Assembly (NCBI GenBank): GCA_902529805.1 | Contig: CABZXU010000015.1 | Span: 1 to 40,909, forward strand | Source of the DNA: an uncultured Marinoscillum sp. | Lineage (GTDB): Bacteria; Bacteroidota; Bacteroidia; Cytophagales; MED-G16 | Reading direction: 5' to 3' | DNA length: 40,909 bases | Part shown: positions 18,278-25,794 of the stretch, one piece after another | Layout: the number at the start of each line of letters is the position of its first letter | Position numbering within the stretch: position 1 is the first letter of the stretch | Notes under the pieces: model-generated | What the model was told of the DNA's origin: nothing | What the model saw: only the letters and a program-made list of their open reading frames with translations | The model's database searches: none | Translations under genes and position numbers: made by a program

Positions 18278-19687
18278 TTGAAAAATAAAAAATTTGACTT
18301 TGGTTTAGTTGGTTTAGGAGTTATGGGTAGGAATTTTATTCTTAATGTAGCTGAAAATGGATTTTCATGTATTGGGTTGTCTTCTAGTATAAAATCAATC
18401 AAAATTTTAAGAAAAGAAGGTAAAGATTTTATTGTTGATGGCACTCAATCAGAAAAAGAATTTTTAAACTCTTTGTCTAGACCTAGAAAAGTTATGCTTT
18501 TGGTTCCCGCTGGTGAACCAGTTGATTCAACAATTAAAAAATTTCTACCATATTTAGATAAAGACGATATAATAATAGATGGAGGAAATTCTCATTATGA
18601 TGATACTGAAAGAAGGTATAGATATTTAAAAGAAAAAAATATAAAATTTATTGGAGCTGGTGTGTCTGGAGGTTCAAAAGGTGCAAGATTTGGTCCAAGT
18701 ATCATGCCAGGTGGAGATAAAGATTCTTATGAGATTATTAAACCTATATTTGAAAGTGTATCTGCAAAAGTTAAAGGAGAGCCTTGTGTTACATATTTAG
18801 GAAATACTTCTTCAGGACATTATGTAAAGATGATTCATAATGGAATTGAATATGGAATTATGCAATTAATATCAGAGTCTTATCATATATTAAAAAATGG
18901 GCTAAATAAAGAAAATATTGAAATTCACAATACCTTCAAAAAATGGAATGATGGTATGTTGAATTCATATCTTGTTGAAATCACTAGAGATGTTTTTAAA
19001 CTTAAAGATGAAAAATCTGACAATTATCTAATTGATTTAATTTTAGATAAAGCAAAACAAAAAGGAACAGGGAAATGGACTTCTCAAAGTGCTATGGATT
19101 TTGGTGTAAGTATTCCAACTATTGATTCTTCTGTGTCTATGAGAATAATTTCTTCTTTTAAAGAGACTAGGGTTAAGGCTCAGAAATTATATAGTAAAAA
19201 AATTATTCCTTCAACTTCATCAATAAAATCTGATGATATCGAAAAAGCTTTAATTTTTAGTTTTGTTATAACTTTTGCTCAGGGTTTATCACAATTAAAG
19301 GTAGTATCAGAAGAAAAATTATATAATCTTAATTTTGAAAAAATTTGTAAAATTTGGAGGGGTGGGTGCATAATAAGAGCACAATTACTTGAAGACTTTA
19401 TGCAAGCCTATAGGAAAAACTCATCTCTTGATAATCTAATTTTTGATGATAACATTTCTGAAATTATTAATAAAACAGTTTTCTCAATGAGAAAGGTTTC
19501 TATTTTTTGTATTGAAAACAATATACCATCACATGCACTTCTTTCATCTTTAAGTTACTTTGATTCTATAAAATCTTCTATATTACCAATGAATCTTATT
19601 CAGGCTCAAAGAGATTATTTTGGTGAGCATACATATGAGAGAATTGATAAAGAGGGGTTGTTTCATACAGACTGGGAAAAGAAGTAA
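18278..19687 (+). CDS. gnd: 6-phosphogluconate dehydrogenase (decarboxylating)
   Basis: A 469-residue enzyme that converts 6-phosphogluconate to ribulose 5-phosphate with NADPH production, completing the oxidative pentose phosphate pathway with Zwf and Pgl. N-terminal NADP-binding motif FGLVGLGVMGRNF (residues 8-20). Conserved blocks: IIDGGNSHYDDTERR, FIGAGVSGGSKGARFGPSIM, YVKMIHNGIEYG and GTGKWTSQSAMDFGV. The C-terminal IQAQRDYFGEHTYERID is also typical. The start must be the TTG at 18278: an in-frame TAA directly precedes it, and the next ATG (in GVMGRN) would delete the coenzyme loop. Confidence 0.95.
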   Translation: MKNKKFDFGLVGLGVMGRNFILNVAENGFSCIGLSSSIKSIKILRKEGKDFIVDGTQSEKEFLNSLSRPRKVMLLVPAGEPVDSTIKKFLPYLDKDDIIIDGGNSHYDDTERRYRYLKEKNIKFIGAGVSGGSKGARFGPSIMPGGDKDSYEIIKPIFESVSAKVKGEPCVTYLGNTSSGHYVKMIHNGIEYGIMQLISESYHILKNGLNKENIEIHNTFKKWNDGMLNSYLVEITRDVFKLKDEKSDNYLIDLILDKAKQKGTGKWTSQSAMDFGVSIPTIDSSVSMRIISSFKETRVKAQKLYSKKIIPSTSSIKSDDIEKALIFSFVITFAQGLSQLKVVSEEKLYNLNFEKICKIWRGGCIIRAQLLEDFMQAYRKNSSLDNLIFDDNISEIINKTVFSMRKVSIFCIENNIPSHALLSSLSYFDSIKSSILPMNLIQAQRDYFGEHTYERIDKEGLFHTDWEKK

Positions 19688-19693
19688 TAGTTA

Positions 19694-20110
19694 TTAAATT
19701 TGATTATGAAAAACCACTTGAATCATTATATTTTTTTCTCTATCAAAATCAGCTATTAATCTCATTCTTATAGTCTTTTTTTTCGAATTTCTTATGACTT
19801 TATATTCAGTGGTTACTCTAATTTTTGAATTGGACTGTTCTTTATATTTTGTATCAAGTATTTTAACTGAATCACCATCTTTTAACAATGATTCTATGTA
19901 ATTTTTAGAAAGAAAATGTGAAAAATCAATTTCAGAAAATTCTTTTACTTTATTATTATCTATTTCAAGATTAGTTGAATTTAGCTTAATGTTTATATTA
20001 TTAGAGTTTTTACTTATAATTTCATTTTTTTCTTCTCTGTTAGAATATTCACTTTCATTTTTAAGCTGAGAGCAAGCAGTAAAAAAAAGAAATAGTATTA
20101 ATTTTTTCAT
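19694..20110 (-). CDS. Small lipoprotein of unknown function
   Basis: A 138-residue protein. The start is the ATG at 20110, giving MKKLILFLFFTACSQLKNES, a lipoprotein leader with the modified Cys at residue 14. The frame is open further upstream, but that region encodes a different small protein in another frame. The mature part is charged, with a Ser/Asn/Glu linker (residues 18-55) and then a compact alpha/beta-looking domain (KDGDSVKILDTKYKEQ, IRVTTEYKVI, IRMRLIADFD). I do not recognise the family. Its ATG overlaps the stop of a 42-aa membrane-peptide gene (ATGA), which suggests a coupled three-gene unit. It converges on gnd with 6 nt between the stops. Confidence 0.75.
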   Translation of the reverse strand: MKKLILFLFFTACSQLKNESEYSNREEKNEIISKNSNNINIKLNSTNLEIDNNKVKEFSEIDFSHFLSKNYIESLLKDGDSVKILDTKYKEQSNSKIRVTTEYKVIRNSKKKTIRMRLIADFDREKNIMIQVVFHNQI

Positions 20111-20235
20111 TTGATTTTTAGTTTTTCTATTAACCAATAAAATAAGAAAGTTATAAGAATAGCTCCAACTCCCATTGATATTTTTAACCAAAAAATATAA
20201 TTTGAAAATGATTCCTCAGATGTGAAGTCTTCCAT
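20107..20235 (-). CDS. 42-aa single-span membrane peptide
   Basis: A 42-codon frame from the ATG at 20235: an acidic N-terminus (MEDFTSEESFSNY), one hydrophobic segment (IFWLKISMGVGAILITFLFYW, about residues 14-34), then a basic tail (EKLKIK). This is a textbook single-span topology with the C-terminus in the cytoplasm. Its stop overlaps the downstream lipoprotein start (ATGA), and its start overlaps the stop of a 26-aa frame (TAATG). These overlaps, and the charge pattern on both sides of the span, are the reason to treat it as a gene despite its size. The family is unknown; it could be a subunit or regulator of a membrane complex. Confidence 0.55.
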   Translation of the reverse strand: MEDFTSEESFSNYIFWLKISMGVGAILITFLFYWLIEKLKIK

Positions 20236-20315
20236 TATTTTAATTTTTTTAATTGTAAGTACAAAAAAATTGCAATAAGACCAAAACCGATAATATGCAA
20301 TGTATTCAACTCCAT
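20235..20315 (-). CDS. 26-aa hydrophobic peptide upstream of the 42-aa peptide
   Basis: A 26-codon frame from the ATG at 20315: MELNTLHIIGFGLIAIFLYL followed by a basic tail (QLKKLK). It has one predicted span with the positive-inside charge pattern and its TAA shares a base with the next ATG (TAATG). Its only support is composition and the exact overlap; homology is unknown. It would be the first gene of the set 26 aa, 42 aa, lipoprotein. Confidence 0.4.
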   Translation of the reverse strand: MELNTLHIIGFGLIAIFLYLQLKKLK

Positions 20316-20380
20316 ATTTATTTGATTATTGATTCAAAAAGTAAATATTATTTTTCATATTTGTTTTTTTAATAAGTCAT

Positions 20381-20590
20381 ATGGAATATATATATATTAT
20401 TGTTCGTCCTTTAATAGTTTTTATATTAGTATATTTTGCAGTTAAAGAAAGTCTTAAGGATAAATTTATAATTGAAGTTAAAAACGATAAAAAAAGGTTT
20501 CTTCATCCAAATGTTATAATAGTTAAAGTTCTTAAATCAGTAATAATAATATATTTTATTCTTAATATAATAATTGTAGAGTTTTTTTAA
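20381..20590 (+). CDS. 69-aa two-span membrane protein, unknown
   Basis: An ATG-started frame with two hydrophobic segments (about residues 4-20 and 48-67) separated by a charged loop (KESLKDKFIIEVKNDKKRF). It has no recognisable domain. It reads away from the small-peptide operon that starts at 20315, so the 65 bases between would have to hold both promoters. AT-rich DNA easily yields hydrophobic frames, so this is a moderate call. Confidence 0.4.
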   Translation: MEYIYIIVRPLIVFILVYFAVKESLKDKFIIEVKNDKKRFLHPNVIIVKVLKSVIIIYFILNIIIVEFF

Positions 20591-20629
20591 AATCTTATAA
20601 TATTTCAAATACCCATTATTAAGTTAAAA

Positions 20630-20779
20630 TTATTTATCTAAATCAATAATCATCATTTCAAGCATTTTAGTATTAGATCTTAGTATCATATCTTGAGTTT
20701 TTCTAATATAGTTAATCTCAACTAAGATATAGATCATAAATCCAATCAAAGAAATGAAAAATAGTTTATCCCTATTCAT
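20630..20779 (-). CDS. 49-aa single-span membrane peptide, unknown
   Basis: A 49-codon frame from the ATG at 20779. Short basic start (MNRDK), one span (LFFISLIGFMIYILVEI, about residues 6-22), then a Met-rich amphipathic tail (IRKTQDMILRSNTKMLEMM) ending in LDK. The tail looks like a short helix that could lie along the membrane or self-associate. No homologue is recognised. It ends 39 bases from the facing 69-aa frame and lies downstream of the MORN-repeat lipoprotein gene on the same strand. Confidence 0.4.
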   Translation of the reverse strand: MNRDKLFFISLIGFMIYILVEINYIRKTQDMILRSNTKMLEMMIIDLDK

Positions 20780-20848
20780 CTTATATAAAATTTAATTAAA
20801 AGAAATTTCTTATAATTTAACGATTATTATATATGATTAGTTAATATT

Positions 20849-21313
20849 TTATTCGGTTTTTTTTGAATGCGGTGGTATTTTTTCATCAATTAATTCTCCA
20901 TTAGAGTAAGTTCTTTCATAAGCTAAATAACCATTGTCAAACCATCTTTTAAATTGTCCATCTAAAATACCATTTACAAAATTAGCTTCCATATTTCTTT
21001 TTCCATCTATATACCAATGATTCCATAAACCATGTTCTTTTCCATTTTTATTAGTTCCTTCATACATCATTTGTCCATTATCATACCATCCTCTAGTAAA
21101 ACCATCAGATAAACCATCTTTAAAAGATCTTTCAGACTGCATTTTTCCATTATTCCACACTTTAAATGAGATTCCAGTAAATAATTCATTGTTAAAGTAA
21201 ACAACTTCATCTTTTGTAATTAATTGCTCATCTTCAACTCTAATTAGATCTTTTTTTACTTTTTCAGAGCAAGAAAATAAAATAAATAAAAAATATAAAT
21301 TATTTAATCTCAT
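20849..21313 (-). CDS. MORN-repeat lipoprotein (YwqK-like)
   Basis: A 154-residue protein with a lipoprotein leader (MRLNNLYFLFILFSCSEKV, Cys at residue 15). Three to four tandem MORN-like repeats follow, of the G-x-x-x-W-Y-x-N-G-x-x-x-x-E-x-x-x-x-x-G type: FTRGWYDNGQMMYEGTNKNG, HGLWNHWYIDGKRNMEANFV, and DGQFKRWFDNGYLAYERTYS. Such repeat proteins in Bacteroidota are often labelled 'YwqK family antitoxin' by homology. The lipid anchor makes a classical cytoplasmic antitoxin role unlikely here, and an envelope-associated protein is the better reading. Its start overlaps the stop of the hydrolase gene by 4 nt (ATGA). Confidence 0.82.
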   Translation of the reverse strand: MRLNNLYFLFILFSCSEKVKKDLIRVEDEQLITKDEVVYFNNELFTGISFKVWNNGKMQSERSFKDGLSDGFTRGWYDNGQMMYEGTNKNGKEHGLWNHWYIDGKRNMEANFVNGILDGQFKRWFDNGYLAYERTYSNGELIDEKIPPHSKKTE

Positions 21314-22269
21314 TGTTTTAATATGGTTTTCTTCATAAAGTCTTTAGCAAATTTAAATGATAATTTTCTAGAAGAAGGGTTACCACCTATATTAACACCT
21401 CGAGACACACAAAAAACTAAGCCTAATTTTTGAAGAAATGGATTTGACATTGGTATATTGATATAATTCATTAATATTTGGCCAGTTTTAGTTAATTTAA
21501 ATTGACATTTTGTAAAATTATAAGCATTCTCATTAACAACTACAGGTGAATCTCTATCAAAACCATGATGAGAGTCTTTGTAAACAGTAATATCAATATT
21601 TGTTTCTCTTTTTAATATTCTCACAAGATCAATACATGGTTGGGATGGTGTCCAATTATCAAGCTCACCAATTAATATATGTATCGGAGATTTTGAAAAA
21701 CTTTTATCTTCAGGATTAATAAAACAAGCTGGATAAAATGCTAAATGAGATGCAAAAGATAAATTTTTGGTTATAGCATTTTTTAATGGTAGCCAAGCAG
21801 AAAAAAGAGTTACCCCGCCTCCTAAACTCCAACCGGTAATTGAAACATTGTTTTTATCTATATTTGGATGATTAGATAGAACTTCTAATGCTCTATATGC
21901 ATCAAGAACCATTGCTGCAGTAGTTACTTCTACTTGAGAGCCTACAGTTGTTGTAATATTTCTACTTTTAAAGCTATTCAATTCAAATGTTGCAATACCC
22001 ATATTTTGATACATTTTTAAATATTCATAATGATGGTCTTTCCATCCCAAGCTACCAGCAACTCCAATAACCAAGGGGTATTTTTTTAAAGAATCAGTTT
22101 CATTTACAGGTATAGTTAAAATACCATTTACTTCTTGCTCTTCTTGATTTTTAAGGTTAGTGATAACGTCATAAAAAGAAAATGGATTTGCACTTTTGAA
22201 AGTTATTTTTTGAGAATAAAGGACATAAGCAAAAAAATTAAGTAAAAATATTAAATAGATCTTTTTCAT
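21310..22269 (-). CDS. Secreted alpha/beta hydrolase, dienelactone-hydrolase-like
   Basis: A 319-residue exported protein. The signal peptide MKKIYLIFLLNFFAYVLYSQ is cleaved near residue 19-20. The alpha/beta hydrolase core shows the nucleophile elbow ITGWSLGGGVTLF (Ser148), an acid-strand ILIGELDNWTPSQPC (Asp near residue 207) and the histidine DSHHGFDRDSP near residue 240, as in the dienelactone hydrolase group. YPLVIGVAGSLGW near residue 64 would form the oxyanion-hole region. The substrate is unknown; an ester or short peptide in the periplasm is plausible. It is the first gene of a two-gene unit with the MORN lipoprotein, 32 nt from hflX on the same strand. Confidence 0.82.
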   Translation of the reverse strand: MKKIYLIFLLNFFAYVLYSQKITFKSANPFSFYDVITNLKNQEEQEVNGILTIPVNETDSLKKYPLVIGVAGSLGWKDHHYEYLKMYQNMGIATFELNSFKSRNITTTVGSQVEVTTAAMVLDAYRALEVLSNHPNIDKNNVSITGWSLGGGVTLFSAWLPLKNAITKNLSFASHLAFYPACFINPEDKSFSKSPIHILIGELDNWTPSQPCIDLVRILKRETNIDITVYKDSHHGFDRDSPVVVNENAYNFTKCQFKLTKTGQILMNYINIPMSNPFLQKLGLVFCVSRGVNIGGNPSSRKLSFKFAKDFMKKTILKQ

Positions 22270-22301
22270 TACCTATTTCAATTTATATAAATTTTTTTAA
22301 T

Positions 22302-23465
22302 CTAGATATTTGGATAAAGAAAATCGTTATATGGAAATCTTTTTATATGAATTTTTTTTATTTCATTATAGATAATATTTTTAAATTCATCAAGATTCAA
22401 TTTATTCTTTGCAGAAATGAAAATTGTTATATTTTCAATTTTAGATATCCATGTTTTTTTCATTTTTTTTATATGTTTTTCTGAATCATAAATTTTACTT
22501 TTAGGGATTAAACGATCTATCTTATTAAATATCAATATTGTTGGTTTATTAATTACATTAATTTCTTTTAGCGTTTTATTAACAGACTCCATATGATCTT
22601 TAAAATTATTATGAGATATATCAACTACATGAAGAAGTAAATCTGCTTCTCTTACTTCATCTAAAGTACTTTTAAAAGATTCAATAAGTTGAGTAGGTAG
22701 TTTTCTAATAAAACCTACAGTATCTCCTAATAAAAATGGTAGGTTATTAACTACAACTTTCCTTATTGTTGTATCTACTGTTGCAAATAATTTATTTTCT
22801 GCAAAAACATTAGATTTTGAAATAGTGTTCATAATAGTTGATTTTCCAACATTTGTATAACCAATTAAGGCTGCTCTTACTAATTTTCCTCTATTTCCTC
22901 TTTGATTTGACATTTGTTTATCTATTTTTTTAATCTTTTCTTTTAATAATGAAATTTTATCCCTAACAATTCTTCTATCTGTCTCAATTTCTGTTTCTCC
23001 TGGACCTCTCATTCCAATTCCTCCCTTTTGTCTTTCTAGATGAGTCCACATTCCTCTAAGTCTTGGTAATAAATATTGACACTGAGCAAGTTCAACTTGG
23101 GTTCTTGCATAACTTGATTTAGCTCTTTGAGCAAAAATATCAAGAATTAGATTAGTTCTATCTAGAACTTTAATTTTTAAAATTTTACTGATATTATTTT
23201 CTTGAGCAGGAGATAATTCATCATCAAAAATTATTGTTTCAATAAAGTTTGATTTGATGAATAAATGTATTTCATTAATTTTTCCTTTCCCAATTAATGT
23301 TTTTGGATTAGGACTATCAATTTTTTGAAAAAATCTTTCTTTAACTATGCTCCCTGCTGTAAGTGCTAAGAACTCAAGTTCATCTAAAAATTCATTTGAT
23401 TTTATCTTATTCTGATCCTTATTGATTATTCCTACTAATACAGTTTTTTCAAGATTGTTATCCAT
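22302..23465 (-). CDS. hflX: Ribosome-associated GTPase HflX
   Basis: A 387-residue HflX GTPase, which binds 50S subunits and splits stalled or hibernating ribosomes, notably after heat stress. The N-terminal HflX domain has PKTLIGKGKINEIH and IIFDDELSPAQENNI. The hallmark linker GMRGPGETEIETDRR is near residues 150-164. The G domain carries the P-loop ALIGYTNVGKSTIMN, switch motif DTVGFIRKLPTQLIESF and the base-specificity motif FNKID. Length is normal for Bacteroidota members. The ATG at 23465 is clear. Confidence 0.96.
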   Translation of the reverse strand: MDNNLEKTVLVGIINKDQNKIKSNEFLDELEFLALTAGSIVKERFFQKIDSPNPKTLIGKGKINEIHLFIKSNFIETIIFDDELSPAQENNISKILKIKVLDRTNLILDIFAQRAKSSYARTQVELAQCQYLLPRLRGMWTHLERQKGGIGMRGPGETEIETDRRIVRDKISLLKEKIKKIDKQMSNQRGNRGKLVRAALIGYTNVGKSTIMNTISKSNVFAENKLFATVDTTIRKVVVNNLPFLLGDTVGFIRKLPTQLIESFKSTLDEVREADLLLHVVDISHNNFKDHMESVNKTLKEINVINKPTILIFNKIDRLIPKSKIYDSEKHIKKMKKTWISKIENITIFISAKNKLNLDEFKNIIYNEIKKIHIKRFPYNDFLYPNI

Positions 23466-23500
23466 ATTTAGTTAGGAGAAAGGTTATGAAACTAAATTTA

Positions 23501-23932
23501 CTACTTGTATTGTGACCAAATTTTATTGATACCATTAAACTCTATAGATAATACATCATATTTGGCTGGTGTATTTTTTGTTTCCATTCCAGGAACATTA
23601 GAGCCAGCAGGCATTCCAGGAACAGCTAAACCTCTTATTTTTGGTCTCAATGAAAGCATTTTTTTAACATCTTTTGCAGGAACGTGACCCTCAACAAAAT
23701 ATCCATCAATTATACCAGTGTGACAAGAAGAAATTTGTGGTGATATTTTATTAATCATTTTAATTGAATCGACATTATTTAGCTTTACTGTTTCTACGGA
23801 AAATCCATTTTCCTCCATATGTTTAACCCAATATGTACAACATCCACAAGTTGGAGACATATATACAACAAGCTTATTATTAGAAAAAAGATTAAATGAT
23901 AATAATAATAGAGTGAAAATAAGTCTATACAT
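23501..23932 (-). CDS. DUF411 protein, putative periplasmic metal-binding
   Basis: A 143-residue exported protein. The leader (MYRLIFTLLLLSFNLFSNN) is followed by the DUF411 core: VYMSPTCGCCTYWVKHMEENGF (CGCC near residue 30), then SCHTGIIDGYFVEGHVPAKDV and GLAVPGMPAGSNVPGME. DUF411 proteins often sit in copper-resistance loci and are thought to bind metal through these Cys, His and Met residues; that is family knowledge, not shown here. No copper exporter or CopA/CopB is in view. It lies 9 nt downstream of the plug-domain lipoprotein gene on the same strand. Confidence 0.88.
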   Translation of the reverse strand: MYRLIFTLLLLSFNLFSNNKLVVYMSPTCGCCTYWVKHMEENGFSVETVKLNNVDSIKMINKISPQISSCHTGIIDGYFVEGHVPAKDVKKMLSLRPKIRGLAVPGMPAGSNVPGMETKNTPAKYDVLSIEFNGINKIWSQYK

Positions 23933-23941
23933 TTAAAATGA

Positions 23942-24412
23942 TTATTCTGTTTTGATTAATATAACACCCCATGTTCCTTCTTCTCCATATATTGTAGCAG
24001 CTTGGGACCCTTTTAAAAGTCTCATACTTTTAATATTTGCTGGATTAACTAATCCTGAAAGTTGACTATAAGTTCCAATTCTATTACCATCTAAATAAAA
24101 AGTAACTTCCATCTGAAACTTTACACTTTGTGTTCCTTTAATATAAATTTCAGCACTGTCTTCATTATAAGAACCAAAAGAACCAGATGAACCAATATCA
24201 ATTCCAGGTAAATTTCTCACTTGACATAATAAGCAATTAGAAAAAGTCTCTCTCTGAGAATCTTTATCCATCGATAATTGATTTTTTGTTTTCACAGTAT
24301 ATATTGTATCACCACGAGTAAATGTATTAGATAAACTGTTTTTTTGAACGTTGCAGCTAATAAAAATGAGAAAAATAATCGCTGTAATTATATAATATTT
24401 GGTTCTATACAT
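23942..24412 (-). CDS. Stand-alone TonB-receptor plug-domain lipoprotein
   Basis: A protein of about 156 residues. I use the ATG at 24412, because MYRTKYYIITAIIFLIFISC from there is a compact lipoprotein leader with Cys at residue 20. The frame extends eight codons further upstream. The C-terminal two thirds match a TonB-dependent-receptor plug: LPGIDIG, AEIYIKGTQSV, VTFYLDGNRIG, NPANIKSMRLLKGSQAATIYG and GTWGVILIKTE. There is no beta-barrel, so this is a free plug, a form seen in some Bacteroidota carboxypeptidase-regulatory/plug proteins. It might modulate or bind a TonB receptor; this is inference. Upstream of it lies a strong terminator that isolates it from the preceding gene. Confidence 0.78.
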   Translation of the reverse strand: MYRTKYYIITAIIFLIFISCNVQKNSLSNTFTRGDTIYTVKTKNQLSMDKDSQRETFSNCLLCQVRNLPGIDIGSSGSFGSYNEDSAEIYIKGTQSVKFQMEVTFYLDGNRIGTYSQLSGLVNPANIKSMRLLKGSQAATIYGEEGTWGVILIKTE

Positions 24413-24462
24413 ACTTTTAATATTATTTATTTTCAATAACGAAATTAAAAAAAGAATGTTTT

Positions 24463-24497
24463 AAAAAAAAAGGGACGAATAACTATTCACCCCTTTT
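24463..24497 (-). terminator. Rho-independent terminator downstream of the 226-aa lipoprotein gene
   Basis: Reading the minus strand, AAAAGGGGTGAATA (24497-24484) pairs with TATTCGTCCCTTTT (24481-24468) around a 2-base centre, allowing two G-U pairs. The innermost pairs probably open to a four-base loop. The U-run continues to 24463, nine U in all. It sits between the stop of the gene at 24517 and the start of the plug lipoprotein, which is the expected place. Confidence 0.75.
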
Positions 24498-24516
24498 AGT
24501 AAAACAATTATAAAAA

Positions 24517-25197
24517 TTATTTCTTTTGAGCTTGATAGTCATAATATCCATCAACGGGGTACATAACATGAGCGTAAGGTGTACCATCAAACATAACATA
24601 TGGTGCGCCAGAATTAAAATCTGTTGTCATACCTTCTAACGATGCGGGATCTTTAGGCATTCTCATTAAATGTGGTCCCGATTCAATCCAATGACCTGGA
24701 GCTGCATCTTCTTCATTCATAACCATAGGCGTAGTATTATCTTCACCCATATCACCATGTAACATCCATGCATATCCATCTTTATCCATTACTGGTATTT
24801 CTCCAGCAAAATAAGCTCCAATCCATTTAAATACTTCTGCATCTCCACATAATGCCATGGCTTCATGAGCATCTTTCCATCCATTTTCAGGATCGGACAT
24901 GCCTCTTGGATTTGCTGGTAAACAAGTCCATCCATTAGTTCCTTGTCTTAATAGTTTTCCTCCCATGTCAGGTGGTCCATCGTATACTGTAGCTTCTTCT
25001 GCTATGTAAGCAGGAGCAGCAGTAGAATATGCCCAAACTTGCCACTCAACTGAAGTGTGTGGAGCATCAGGTTCAGGTAAATTTGTCATAACCATATAGT
25101 TTGACATAGTATCAGCTGAACTTGTTTCATTATTATTCGCATTATTACAGCTCATTATGAATAAAAATGAGAACAAATAAATTAATATATTTTTCAT
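24517..25197 (-). CDS. Acidic Met/Pro-rich lipoprotein of unknown function, higher GC than its surroundings
   Basis: A 226-residue lipoprotein (MKNILIYLFSFLFIMSCNNA, Cys at residue 17). The mature chain is unusual for this region. It is rich in Met, Pro, Gly, Ala, Trp and acidic residues (SVEWQVWAYSTAAPAYIAEE, GGKLLRQGTNGWTCLPANPR, DGYAWMLHGDMGEDNTTPMV, PHLMRMPKDPASLEGM), with two further Cys (in WTCLPAN and ALCGDAE) that could pair. I do not recognise a family. The coding DNA is visibly richer in G+C (about 45% in one 60-base line I counted, against about 20-30% nearby). It is closed by a strong terminator, so it may be an abundant, independently transcribed envelope protein. Confidence 0.8.
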   Translation of the reverse strand: MKNILIYLFSFLFIMSCNNANNNETSSADTMSNYMVMTNLPEPDAPHTSVEWQVWAYSTAAPAYIAEEATVYDGPPDMGGKLLRQGTNGWTCLPANPRGMSDPENGWKDAHEAMALCGDAEVFKWIGAYFAGEIPVMDKDGYAWMLHGDMGEDNTTPMVMNEEDAAPGHWIESGPHLMRMPKDPASLEGMTTDFNSGAPYVMFDGTPYAHVMYPVDGYYDYQAQKK

Positions 25198-25242
25198 TTT
25201 GATAGTTTTAGTTAGTAAACATTATATATTAAAATTAACAAA

Positions 25243-25416
25243 CTATTTTGCTAAAAAAATAATTATGTAATAAAAAATTACTATTGAAATTAATATGCAA
25301 ATAAATGTTGCAATCTGAGTAATTAAACTATGACCTCGATCTGAACTATCTTTTGATACAATAGATATGATATATAAACTAAAAAAAATAAGAAAAACAC
25401 CAATTGCTGATAACAT
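25243..25416 (-). CDS. 57-aa two-span membrane peptide, unknown
   Basis: A 57-codon frame from the ATG at 25416. It has two hydrophobic segments (LSAIGVFLIFFSLYIISIV, residues 2-20, and FICILISIVIFYYIIIFLA, residues 38-56) joined by a polar loop with SKDSSDRGHSLITQ. It fills the gap between the DUF2892 gene (stop 37 nt upstream) and the 226-aa lipoprotein gene, all on one strand. No family is recognised. The polar, charged loop makes it more convincing than a chance AT-rich frame. Confidence 0.5.
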   Translation of the reverse strand: MLSAIGVFLIFFSLYIISIVSKDSSDRGHSLITQIATFICILISIVIFYYIIIFLAK

Positions 25417-25453
25417 TCAAATTAAAAAATTTTATTCCTAAATAAGGCATAAG

Positions 25454-25681
25454 CTATTTGCCATTTTGAATTGGTTTTGTATCAGGCATTAATTTATTTA
25501 AAATAGTATAAACTGGACAAAATTTAGTTAATGGACTAGCAATTTGTAACAAGGCTACACCTACTGCAACATAAATCCAATCTACATTAAATTGTTGTGC
25601 AAGTGATATTGAACCTAGATATAATAATCCTACAATTCCATCGTGAACTCTAATTTTAATAATTTCCTTTTGCGAAGTCAT
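25454..25681 (-). CDS. DUF2892 inner-membrane protein
   Basis: A 75-residue protein with two hydrophobic segments (about residues 13-25 and 30-45). The layout is that of DUF2892: an N-terminal charged IIKIRVHDGIVGLLYLGS, then WIYVAVGVALLQIASPLTKFCPVYTILNKL with the conserved FCP-Y motif. DUF2892 modules occur alone or fused to rhodanese domains and are linked by context to sulfur or redox metabolism; no precise function is known. The ATG at 25681 is clear, and the 57-aa peptide gene follows. Confidence 0.88.
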   Translation of the reverse strand: MTSQKEIIKIRVHDGIVGLLYLGSISLAQQFNVDWIYVAVGVALLQIASPLTKFCPVYTILNKLMPDTKPIQNGK

Positions 25682-25794
25682 AATTTATAATTTTTTTTAA
25701 TATATATTATACAAGAATATAATTCAAATTAGAAATAAAATTTCTATTTAAAGCAAATTTGATTTATAATTTTTTAATTATAAAAAAAGTTATC

